Source of the DNA: Betaproteobacteria bacterium | Lineage (GTDB): Bacteria > Pseudomonadota > Gammaproteobacteria > Burkholderiales > Casimicrobiaceae | NCBI GenBank assembly: GCA_016717855.1 | Contig: JADKEV010000039.1 | Span: 1-64,000 of the forward strand | DNA: 64,000 nt | Direction of reading: 5' to 3' | Shown here: positions 55,471 to 64,000 of the stretch, in pieces | Numbering within the stretch: position 1 is the first letter of the stretch | How the letters are laid out: every line of letters begins with the position of its first letter | Program-made: the position numbers and the translations under genes | Notes under the pieces: model-generated | What the model was told of the DNA's origin: nothing | Seen by the model: the letters and a program-made list of their open reading frames with translations, nothing else | The model's database searches: none

Positions 55471-56544
55471 ATGGCCCAACAGATACGCAAGCCCATCGAG
55501 AGCGGAGTGCCGGACAACAAGCAGTACCTGCACCCCGTGATGCTGAAGAACTACGGCAACTGGAAGTATCACGACCGGCCGCGCCCCGGCGTGCTGCACC
55601 ACGTGTCGCACAGCGGGGACGAGATATGGACGGTCCGCGCGGGCACGCAGCGCCAGATGGACGTGTACACGATCCGCAAGCTCTGCGACATCGCCGATAC
55701 GTACGCGGACGGCCACGTCCGCTTCACCATCCGCAGCAACATCGAGTTCATGGTGGCCGACGAGAAGAAGGTCGCGCCGCTGATCACCGCGCTGACGGGC
55801 AGCGGCTTTCCCGTGGGCGGCACCGGCAACTCGGTCTCGGCGATCGCGCACACGCAGGGCTGGCTGCACTGCGACATCCCCGGCACCGACGCCTCCGGCG
55901 CGGTCAAGGCGCTGATGGACGACCTCTACGAAGAGTTCATCAAGGAGGAGATGCCCAACCGCGTGCACCTGTCCACGTCGTGCTGCGAAATCAACTGCGG
56001 CGGACAGGCCGACATCGCCATCATCGTCCAGCACACCAAGCCGCCCAAGATCAACCATGACCTGGTCGCGAACGTCTGCGAACGCCCGGCCGTCGTGGCG
56101 CGCTGCCCGGTGGCCGCGATCCGCCCGGCCATGGTCAACGGCAAGCCGTCGCTGGAAATCGACGAAAAGAAGTGCATGTGCTGCGGCGCGTGCTACCCGC
56201 CCTGCCCGCCGATGCAGATCAACGATCCGGAATTCAGCAAGCTGGCGATCTGGGTGGGCGGCAAGAATTCGAACGCCCGCGGCAAGCCGACGTTCATGAA
56301 GATGGTCGCTTCCGGCCTGCCCAACAACCCGCCGCGCTGGCCCGAAGTCTCGGAAGTGGTCAAGCGCATCCTGTACGTGTACAAGGCCGATGCGCGCTCG
56401 TGGGAGCGGATCGCCGACTGGGTCGAGCGGATCGGCTGGCCGGCCTTCTTCGAGAAGACCGACCTGCCCTTCACCAAGTACCTGATCGATGATTGGCGCG
56501 GATCGCGGGCGAGCCTGAATGCCTCGACCCACATCCGCTTCTGA
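55471..56544 (+). CDS. dsrB: Reverse-type dissimilatory sulfite reductase beta subunit
   Basis: This 357-residue subunit starts two bases after the dsrA stop. The siroheme-site region is STSCCEINCGG (169-177), and the ferredoxin domain cysteines are in KKCMCCGACYPPCPPM (about 235-245). The IWTVRAGTQRQMDVYTIRKL segment is typical of DsrB. It forms the alpha2beta2 enzyme with DsrA and contacts DsrC, whose C-terminal arm enters the active site between the subunits. Confidence 0.97.
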   Translation: MAQQIRKPIESGVPDNKQYLHPVMLKNYGNWKYHDRPRPGVLHHVSHSGDEIWTVRAGTQRQMDVYTIRKLCDIADTYADGHVRFTIRSNIEFMVADEKKVAPLITALTGSGFPVGGTGNSVSAIAHTQGWLHCDIPGTDASGAVKALMDDLYEEFIKEEMPNRVHLSTSCCEINCGGQADIAIIVQHTKPPKINHDLVANVCERPAVVARCPVAAIRPAMVNGKPSLEIDEKKCMCCGACYPPCPPMQINDPEFSKLAIWVGGKNSNARGKPTFMKMVASGLPNNPPRWPEVSEVVKRILYVYKADARSWERIADWVERIGWPAFFEKTDLPFTKYLIDDWRGSRASLNASTHIRF

Positions 56545-56561
56545 CAAGGCACCCGACTCTC

Positions 56562-56921
56562 ATGAAATTCGGATTGATGGTCAGCACCGGGCCTTACACC
56601 CACCAGGCGAGCGACACGGCGTTCCAGTTCGCGAAGGCGGCGCTCGCCAGGGGGCACGAGATCCAGCGCGTGTTCTTCTACCACGACGGCGTCAACAACG
56701 CGACGAAGCTGACCGAGCCGCCGCAGGACGACCGGCACATCGTCAACCGCTGGTCGAAGCTGGCCGCGGAGCACAAGATCGACCTCGTGGTATGCATCGC
56801 GGCCGCATTGCGCCGGGGCATCAAGGACGAAGTCCTGGCCAATGGCTTCCGCATCTCCGGCTTGGGGCAACTGGTGGACTCCGGAATCAAGGCCGACCGG
56901 CTCGTGGTGTTTGGAGACTAG
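56562..56921 (+). CDS. dsrE: DsrE sulfur-transfer protein
   Basis: This 119-residue DsrE has the sulfur-binding Cys at position 78 (LVVCIAAALRRG), the same number as in Allochromatium vinosum DsrE. The fold opens MKFGLMVSTGPYTHQASD. DsrE2F2H2 is a cytoplasmic hexamer that passes sulfur from TusA to DsrC. The presence of this Cys and of dsrF/dsrH is diagnostic of the oxidative pathway. It starts 17 bp after dsrB and ends one base before dsrF. Confidence 0.96.
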   Translation: MKFGLMVSTGPYTHQASDTAFQFAKAALARGHEIQRVFFYHDGVNNATKLTEPPQDDRHIVNRWSKLAAEHKIDLVVCIAAALRRGIKDEVLANGFRISGLGQLVDSGIKADRLVVFGD

Positions 56922-56922
56922 G

Positions 56923-57333
56923 ATGATGACTGACGAGATCCCGGGCGACGAGCCCGCCGGACCCCCGGGCGGCAAGGTGAAGAAGTTCATGTTCGTCAAC
57001 CGCAAGGCGCCCTACGGGACGATCTATGCGCTCGAAGGGCTCGAGGTCGTGCTGATCAGCGCCGCGTTCTCGCAGGATGTCAGCATGGTGTTCCTCGACG
57101 ACGGCGTGTACGAACTGGTCAAGGGCCAGCAGACCAAGGGCATCGAGATCAAGAACTTCTCGCCGACCTACCGGGCGCTCGACGGCTACGACGTCGAGAA
57201 GCTGTACGTGGAAAGGGAGTCGCTGGATGCGCGCGGGCTGACCGAGGCGAACCTGATCGTGCCCGTCCAGGTCCTCAGCGCGATGGAGATGGGCGAACTG
57301 ATGCAACAGCAGGACGTGATCATCGGCTTTTGA
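56923..57333 (+). CDS. dsrF: DsrF subunit of the DsrEFH hexamer
   Basis: This 136-residue DsrE/F-fold protein starts at the first of two tandem ATGs (56923/56926). After a 17-residue polar lead, the fold shows KFMFVNRKAPYGTIYALEGL and MVFLDDGVYELVKGQQTKG. It has no cysteine, including none at the position conserved in some DsrF proteins, which fits a structural rather than sulfur-carrying role. It overlaps the end of dsrE by operon spacing and precedes dsrH by 17 bp. Confidence 0.95.
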   Translation: MMTDEIPGDEPAGPPGGKVKKFMFVNRKAPYGTIYALEGLEVVLISAAFSQDVSMVFLDDGVYELVKGQQTKGIEIKNFSPTYRALDGYDVEKLYVERESLDARGLTEANLIVPVQVLSAMEMGELMQQQDVIIGF

Positions 57334-57350
57334 ACAGGGAAGAAACGAGC

Positions 57351-57650
57351 ATGCTGCACATCGTCAACAAATCGCCGCAGGAGAGAAGCACGCTGGAATC
57401 CTGCCTGCGCGTCGCGCGGCCAGGCAGCGCGCTGCTGCTGATCGAGGACGCGGTGTACGCCGCCACCCGCGGCAACGCCGCGGCGGAGAAGGTTCGCGAG
57501 GCGGCGCAGGCCTTGAAGGTCTATGCGCTCGCGCCGGACCTCGAGGCGCGCGGCATGAAGGACGCCGCGATGAGCGAAGTCACGCTGGTCGATTACGGCG
57601 GCTTCGTCGATCTCGTGGCCGGGCACGCGGTCGTCCAGTCCTGGCTGTAG
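57351..57650 (+). CDS. dsrH: DsrH subunit of the DsrEFH hexamer
   Basis: This 99-residue TusB/DsrH-family protein starts MLHIVNKSPQERSTLESCLR. Its Cys18 corresponds to the conserved DsrH cysteine near residue 20. The fold continues LLLIEDAVYAATRGN and VDYGGFVDLVAGHAVVQSW. It completes the hexamer that mediates sulfur relay to DsrC. The next gene, dsrC, has its own strong GGAGCAGGAGAG site after a T-rich stretch. Confidence 0.95.
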   Translation: MLHIVNKSPQERSTLESCLRVARPGSALLLIEDAVYAATRGNAAAEKVREAAQALKVYALAPDLEARGMKDAAMSEVTLVDYGGFVDLVAGHAVVQSWL

Positions 57651-57706
57651 CGGCGGCGCCGGTTTGCCGGGAATCGTTTTTCACTTTTTTGGAGCAGGAG
57701 AGAACC

Positions 57707-58039
57707 ATGGCTTTTGAACTGAATGGCAAGGTCTACGAGACCGATGAAGAAGGATATCTGGTCAATCTGGCCGACTGGGACGAGGACGCCGCCAAGTACA
57801 TCGCCGGGGTCGAGAACGTCGAGATGACCGAGAACCACTGGGAAGTCGTGAATTTCCTGCGCGAGTACTACAACGACTACCAGATCGCGCCGGCGGTCCG
57901 CGTGCTGACCAAGGAAATCGGCAAGAAGCTGGGCGCCGAGAAGGGTAACAGCAAGTATCTCTACGAGCTGTTTCCCTACGGCCCGGCGAAGCAGGCCTGC
58001 AAGATCGCGGGGCTGCCCAAACCAACCGGGTGTGTCTGA
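57707..58039 (+). CDS. dsrC: DsrC sulfur carrier
   Basis: This 110-residue canonical DsrC has both redox cysteines: Cys98 in KQACKIAGLP and the penultimate Cys109 in PTGCV. The 10-residue spacing allows the intramolecular disulfide and the trisulfide product of DsrAB. TENHWEVVNFLREYYNDYQ and SKYLYELFPYGPAKQ mark the family. It accepts sulfur from DsrEFH and presents it to DsrAB, and electrons are handled by the DsrMKJOP complex encoded downstream. Confidence 0.97.
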   Translation: MAFELNGKVYETDEEGYLVNLADWDEDAAKYIAGVENVEMTENHWEVVNFLREYYNDYQIAPAVRVLTKEIGKKLGAEKGNSKYLYELFPYGPAKQACKIAGLPKPTGCV

Positions 58040-58116
58040 AGGCGCATCCGGGGATGACGGCGCGGACGGCTTCGGTTCGCGCCCCGGAGGCAAGCGAAAG
58101 GCGATAGTGGACTAGC

Positions 58117-58860
58117 ATGACGCTGCTGACCATCCTGTTCGCCCTCCTGTTCTACGTCGCGACGGCGCTGCTAGTCGGTGGCGTGGGCTACAAGATCTAT
58201 GTGTATTCGCGGACGCCGGCGCCGCTGAAGATCCCGACCACGCCCGCGCCGGTGACGCAATCCGGCGTCGCCTTGCGGCTGGCGCGCGAGGTCGTGTTCT
58301 TCGAGAGCCTGTTCAAGTCGAGCAAGTGGACGTGGCTGTTCGGCTGGCTGTTCCACTTCGCGCTGCTGCTGGTGGTGCTGCGCCACCTGCGCTATTTCAC
58401 CGAGCCGGTCTGGGCGCCCATCGTCCTGATCCAGCCGCTGGGCACCTACGCCGGTTTCGCGATGGTTGCCGGACTCGCCGGGCTCTGGGCGCGGCGGTTT
58501 TTCGTCGACCGCGTCCGCTACATTTCCACGCCGTCCGATCACCTGATGCTCGTGCTGCTGATCGCGATCGGCCTGACCGGGCTGGGGATGCGCTTTGTCG
58601 CGCACACAGACATCGTCGCCGTCAAGGCGTTCATGCTGGGGCTGCTGCGCTTCGACTGGCAGCCGCTGCCCGCCGATCCGGTTCTCCTGGTGCACCTCTT
58701 CCTGGTCGCCGCGCTGATGGCGATCTTCCCGATCAGCAAGCTGTTGCACGCGCCCGGTCTGTTCTTCAGCCCCGCGCTCAACCAGGTCGACAACCCGCGC
58801 GAGGCGCGGCATGTGACCGCGTGGGCCACCGGCGCGCCCAAGCCGGCGAAGGAGGCCTGA
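58117..58860 (+). CDS. dsrM: DsrM membrane cytochrome b subunit
   Basis: This 247-residue NarI-like inner-membrane protein has five hydrophobic helices. The first is LLTILFALLFYVATALLVGG. Heme-ligand histidines are expected in GWLFHFALLLVVLRHLRYF and LLVHLFLVAALMAIFPISKLLH. DsrM passes electrons between the quinone pool and DsrK in the DsrMKJOP complex. It starts 77 bp after dsrC and ends five bases before dsrK. Confidence 0.95.
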   Translation: MTLLTILFALLFYVATALLVGGVGYKIYVYSRTPAPLKIPTTPAPVTQSGVALRLAREVVFFESLFKSSKWTWLFGWLFHFALLLVVLRHLRYFTEPVWAPIVLIQPLGTYAGFAMVAGLAGLWARRFFVDRVRYISTPSDHLMLVLLIAIGLTGLGMRFVAHTDIVAVKAFMLGLLRFDWQPLPADPVLLVHLFLVAALMAIFPISKLLHAPGLFFSPALNQVDNPREARHVTAWATGAPKPAKEA

Positions 58861-58865
58861 AGACC

Positions 58866-60362
<1,497 letters not shown>

Positions 60363-60419
60363 GTGCAACGTGCGCCGCCGGGGTGTCATCCGGCGCGGCG
60401 CGTCAAAGGAGAGTAAGCA

Positions 60420-62379
60420 ATGTCGGGCCAAACTGAACAAGGCAAGGGACAGCCGCTGAACTACCGGCGGTACAAGGACGGCGACCAGGCGCCGGGCGCG
60501 TGGCAGGACGAGATCTTCGACGCCGACCACTCGCACAAGTGCCCGACCTACATCCAGAGCACGCCGCCCTGCCAGGGCAGCTGCCCGGCGGGCGAGGACA
60601 TCCGCGGCTACCTGAACATCGTCCGCGGCATCGAAAAAGCCGCCGGCGGGCATGTCCTGGCAGGAGTACGCGTTCCGCCGGCTCACCGACGCCAACCCCT
60701 TCCCCTCGGTGATGGGCCGGGTCTGCCCCGCCCCTTGCGAGTCCGGCTGCAACCGCAACGAGGTGGAAGACACCGTCGGCATCAACTCGGTCGAGCATTT
60801 CCTGGGCGACTATGCGATCGCCAACAATCTGGCGTACACGAAACCGGCGGCCACGACCGGCAAGCGGGTCGCGGTCATCGGCGCCGGCCCCGCCGGCCTG
60901 GCCTGCGCCTACCAGCTCGCGAAGATGGGGCACGAAGTCACGATCTTCGACGATCACGCGGAGCTGGGCGGGATGATGCGCTACGGCATCCCGGGTTTCC
61001 GGACGCCGCGCGCCATCCTCGATGCCGAGATCCAGCGCATCCTTGACCTGGGCATCAAGACGCACCTGAACTGCCGCATCGGCACCGACATCACGATGGA
61101 CGAGATCAACGCGTCGTTCCATGCGGTGTTCCTGGGCATGGGCGCGCAGTCCGGCAGGCCGCTGCCGGTGCCCGGCGCGACGGCGCCAAACGTGGTCACC
61201 GCGACGTCGTTCCTGCGGGCGTTCAACGACGGCCGCATGCGCCACGTCGGCAAGCGCGTCGTCGTCGTGGGCGGCGGCGACACGTCGATCGACGTGGCCA
61301 CGGTCGCGCGGCGGCTGGGTCACATCGACAAGGTTCACGAAAAGGACCGCCCCGAATACGCGATCGCCGGCCACGTGGCGCACGACGTCGCGGAAATCTC
61401 CGCCAAGCAAGGCGCCGAGGTGACGCTGACCTCCGTCTTCGGCGTCGACAAGATGCAGGCCAACAAGCACGAGATCGAACAGGCGAAGGCCGAGGGCATC
61501 GCGATCCGCGGCGGCCTGTCGCCGATCACCGTGCTGCTGGGTCCCGACGGCCGCGCCGTCGCGCTGCGCGTGGCGCGCTGCGAGGCCCGCTTCATCGGCA
61601 CCCGGCTGGAAATCAAGGCCATCGAGGGCACCGAGGAAGACATCCCCGCCGACCTGATCGTCTCGGCAATCGGCCAGGCCATCGATTTCACCGGGCTGGA
61701 GATGTTCGACAACGGCAAGGGCGCCATCAGCGCCGACCGCAACTATCAGGTGACGGGCAAGCCCGGCGTCTTCGCGGGCGGCGACCTGATCCGGCCGCAC
61801 CTGCTCACGACCGCCATCGGCCACGGCGCGATCGCCGCGGAAGGCATCGACCGCTTCCTGCGCGGCGAGGAACTGGACAAGCGCCCCAAGATCGACGTCC
61901 ACTTCTTCGACCTGCAGCGCAAGATGCTGGAAAAGGGCCTCGCCTTCAGCGAGGTGCATGAGCCGATCCGTGGCACCGATGGCAGCACCGCCGCCATCCA
62001 CAACTTCGACAACCGCTCCGACCGCTACGTGATTCCGCACAAGGAGTTGTTCCTCGGCCACTTCAACTACACGCCGCGCAATGTCCGCAAGGTGATCACA
62101 CTCAACGCCGAACAGGCGCTGGGCAATTTCGAGGAACGGCTGCAGGCGCTGTCGCAGGAACATGCCGTCGCCGAAGCGAAGCGCTGCATGAGTTGCGGCA
62201 TGTGCTTCGAGTGCGACAACTGCGTCGTCTACTGCCCGCAGGTGGCGGTGTTCAAGGTGCCCAAGGGCAAGTCCACGATGGGCCGCTACGTCGACACCGA
62301 CTACAGCAAGTGCATCGGCTGCCACATCTGCAAGGATGTCTGCCCGACCGGCTACATCCAGATGGGCCTGGGCGAGTAG
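60420..62379 (+). CDS. dsrL: DsrL NAD(P)H:acceptor oxidoreductase, frameshifted near the N-terminus
   Basis: The first 72 residues (MSGQTEQGKGQ to GYLNIVRGIEKA) are in one frame; the rest (PPAGMSWQEYAFRRL onward) is in another. Removing one A from the five-A run at 60634-60638 joins them into a normal 652-residue DsrL. The glutamate-synthase-beta-like FAD/NAD(P) domains show VIGAGPAGLACAYQL and VVVVGGGDTSIDVATVA, with N-terminal FeS cysteines (CQGSCPAGED; CPAPCESGCNRN). C-terminal cluster motifs are CMSCGMCFECDNC and CIGCHICKDVCP. DsrL takes electrons from DsrAB to NAD(P)+. The shift is probably a homopolymer error. Confidence 0.9.
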
Positions 62380-62382
62380 GCG

Positions 62383-62921
62383 ATGGAGCAGCGGCGGCAC
62401 GGCGGCGCGCGGACAGGCTGGAGCATGGGCCTGGCGCTGCTGTGGGCGGCCGGGCTCGTCCTGTCCACCCCGGCCCCGGCCGACGCCCGCGAAACCGCCG
62501 GCCGCGTGCCGCTGCCCGCGATCGAAAAGGGCAAGGGCGACCAGTGCGTCGAAGACGTGCAGTTCATGCGCAAGAACCACATGAAGCTGCTCAAGCACCA
62601 GCGCGACCGGACCGTGCACGAGGGCATCCGCACCAAGCAGCACAGCCTGAACGGTTGCATCGAATGCCACGCCAGCCAGAAGACGGGCAGCGTGATCGGC
62701 TCCAACGAGAACTTCTGCCAGAGCTGCCACAGCTACGCCGCGGTCTCGCTCGACTGCTTCGAGTGCCATGCCAGCAAGCCGGGAGTGAAGGCGTCCCTGA
62801 CCGGGACCCCGCAACAGGGCTTCCCGCCCCCGCCGCATCCGCCCCAGCTGCATCTGCGCCGGTGGCGTCGTCCACGGCCGGCGCCGCTGCCGGCAGCCCG
62901 CCCAAGGCGACCACGCGATGA
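62383..62921 (+). CDS. dsrJ: DsrJ triheme cytochrome c, apparent frameshift in the C-terminal tail
   Basis: It starts four bases after dsrL with a signal-like segment (LALLWAAGLVLSTPAPADA). Three CxxCH heme sites are present (CIECH, CQSCH, CFECH), plus CVEDVQFMRKNHM, whose Cys corresponds to the unusual heme-ligating Cys of DsrJ. After about GTPQQG the start frame turns Arg-rich and would run 200 bp into dsrO. The neighbouring frame gives an Ala/Pro tail ending in TGA that overlaps the dsrO ATG. One C missing at about 62823-62831 would explain this. It is a periplasmic subunit of DsrMKJOP. Confidence 0.88.
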
Positions 62922-63670
62922 ACGACGACCTGCGCTCCGCCGATCCCAAGCTGAGCCGCCGGGGCTTTCTCGGCATTTCCGCCGCGGCGCTCGGCGGCAT
63001 CATGCTGGCGCCGGGCGTGCGGCTGATCGAACTCGCGGCCGGCCGCGCCCCCGGGGAGCCGGTCACCAACCGGGTGCGCTGGGGCATGCTGATCGACACC
63101 AGCAAGTGCGCCAGCGGCTGCACTGATTGCGTGACTGCGTGCAACACCGAGAACGGGCTGTCCGGCGGGACGCTGGAAACCGACTCGCAGTGGATACGCA
63201 AGATCGATCTCAAGGATCTGCGGACCGGCAAGGCGCACTCGCTGCCGATGCTGTGCCAGCACTGCGCGGAGCCGCCCTGCGTCGACGTGTGCCCGACCGG
63301 CGCGTCGTTCAAGCGCGCCGACGGCATCGTGCTGGTGGACAAGCACACCTGCATCGGCTGCCGCTATTGCGTGATGGCCTGCCCGTACGGCGCGCGCTCG
63401 TTCGTCCACGAGCCGCTGACGGCGCAGAAGCCCGACGTGCCGCGCGGCAAGGGCTGCGTCGAGGCCTGCACGATGTGCGTGCAGCGCGTCGACCGCGGCG
63501 ATGGCCCCGCCTGCGCCGAGGCCTGCGCGGCGGCCGGGCACAACGCGATCCTCTTCGGCGACCTGAACAACCCGGAGAGCGAGATCGCCAAGCGCGTGGC
63601 CACGTACGCCAGCCGGCAGGTGCGCGACGACCTGGGCCTGAACACCGGCGTGCGTTACCAGGGGATCTGA
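62918..63670 (+). CDS. dsrO: DsrO periplasmic ferredoxin-like subunit, Tat-exported
   Basis: This 250-residue protein has a twin-arginine signal (KLSRRGFLGISAAALGG). Four cysteine clusters for [4Fe-4S] centres include CASGCTDCVTACN, LCQHCAEPPCVDVCP, CIGCRYCVMACPYG and CVEACTMCVQRV. It links the periplasmic cytochrome DsrJ with the membrane subunit DsrP in DsrMKJOP. The ATG overlaps the presumed dsrJ stop, and dsrP starts two bases after its own stop. Confidence 0.96.
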   Translation: MNDDLRSADPKLSRRGFLGISAAALGGIMLAPGVRLIELAAGRAPGEPVTNRVRWGMLIDTSKCASGCTDCVTACNTENGLSGGTLETDSQWIRKIDLKDLRTGKAHSLPMLCQHCAEPPCVDVCPTGASFKRADGIVLVDKHTCIGCRYCVMACPYGARSFVHEPLTAQKPDVPRGKGCVEACTMCVQRVDRGDGPACAEACAAAGHNAILFGDLNNPESEIAKRVATYASRQVRDDLGLNTGVRYQGI

Positions 63671-63672
63671 AG

Positions 63673-64000
63673 ATGAAGATCTCCTTCCGCGAAATCGACG
63701 GCAACAGCCCGGGCTACTGGGGCCTGCTGAGTGTGCTCGTCCTGGTCGTGATCGCGGGGCTGCTCTCCGCGCTGCAGATGGAACACTACGGGCACATCGT
63801 CACCGGGATGAACAACCACATCGTCTGGGGCATGCCGCACGTGTTCGCCGTGTTCCTGATTGTCGCCGCTTCGGGGGCGCTGAATGTCGCGTCAATCGCG
63901 TCGGTGTTCGGCAAGACGCTGTACAAGCCGCTCGCCCCGCTCTCCGCGCTGCTCGCCATCGCCCTGCTGATCGGCGGGCTCAGCGTGCTGCTGCTCGACC
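63673..64000 (+). CDS. dsrP: DsrP NrfD-like membrane subunit (5' part)
   Basis: The first 109 residues are visible before the window ends. It starts MKISFREIDGNSPGYWG. Three hydrophobic helices are seen (LLSVLVLVVIAGLLSAL; HVFAVFLIVAASGALNV; LAPLSALLAIALLIGGL), with NNHIVWGMPHVF typical of DsrP/NrfD quinol-interacting proteins. It is the integral-membrane partner of DsrO and DsrJ. The rest lies outside the window. Confidence 0.93.
   Translation, partial: MKISFREIDGNSPGYWGLLSVLVLVVIAGLLSALQMEHYGHIVTGMNNHIVWGMPHVFAVFLIVAASGALNVASIASVFGKTLYKPLAPLSALLAIALLIGGLSVLLLD

Noticed and set aside
60634..60638. Programmed ribosomal frameshifting in dsrL
   Set aside because: No described +1 shift signal (rare codon or stop in the shift site) is present; two other probable indels nearby favour sequencing error.
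62822..63126. Long DsrJ variant continuing through dsrO
   Set aside because: The extension is Arg-rich antisense-like composition overlapping the well supported dsrO frame; an indel explains it better.

Overview
The window looks like a chromosome segment of a GC-rich, sulfur-oxidising betaproteobacterium. Three things point that way: an oxidative (reverse-type) dsr operon with dsrEFH and dsrL and no dsrD, the thrS-infC-rpmI-rplT-pheST-ihfA-merR block typical of proteobacteria, and a full Pho/polyphosphate gene set. The genus is not determined. Coordinates suggest an unpolished assembly: a stretch of nearly pure G/C (5970-6247) interrupts the 3' end of phoR, and phoR, dsrL and dsrJ each carry what looks like a one-base indel.

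Region 1 (1-27.4 kb) is a phosphate and polyphosphate island. It holds pstC(partial)-pstA-pstB, phoU-phoR, a PhoX-type Tat phosphatase, the plcP-agt lipid-remodelling pair, ppk1-sixA-phoB as one operon, ppk2, a DUF2252 protein, ppx, and a CYTH-CHAD triphosphatase-like protein. I find six PhoB-type boxes (11-bp-spaced repeats related to CTGTCAT) in front of phoU, phoX, a broken PPDK mobile-domain gene, a 70-residue unknown protein, plcP and ppk. Interleaved are an unrelated four-gene minus-strand cluster (esterase, S41 peptidase, AcuI-like reductase, aldo/keto reductase), arsR-arsI, a DUF4010 membrane protein and an RHH-like protein with its own putative operator.

Region 2 (27.7-42.7 kb) is mostly core functions. 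It has a fused indolepyruvate:ferredoxin oxidoreductase, the PdsR/PdsS two-component pair, tRNA-Val(GAC), the translation operon thrS-infC-rpmI-rplT-pheS-pheT-ihfA-merR, and tRNA-Pro(GGG). A repeat-bearing insertion lies between rplT and pheS.

Region 3 (42.7-64 kb) is the sulfur-oxidation region. An ankyrin-TauE/SafE-membrane protein operon (minus) is divergent from tusA-dsrE2-fadL-SCP2 (plus). A minus-strand accessory operon follows (53.77 to 47.97 kb): a small conserved protein, a Cas6/Cmx6-like RAMP protein, a cysteine-less DsrC homologue, an unknown protein, a TauD-like dioxygenase, an HTH-ferredoxin-FNR fusion, a 74-residue protein and an Sfum_1244-like protein. It is divergent from dsrABEFHCMKLJOP (dsrP runs off the end).

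The most interesting observation is a shared promoter architecture. Two TACCC...GGTTAT-type sites 24 bp apart, followed exactly 25 bp later by YAATAG, occur both upstream of tusA and upstream of the minus-strand accessory operon. This links the Cas6-like/DsrC-like/HTH-FNR operon to the sulfur-trafficking genes and makes it the best candidate for an undescribed system in the window.
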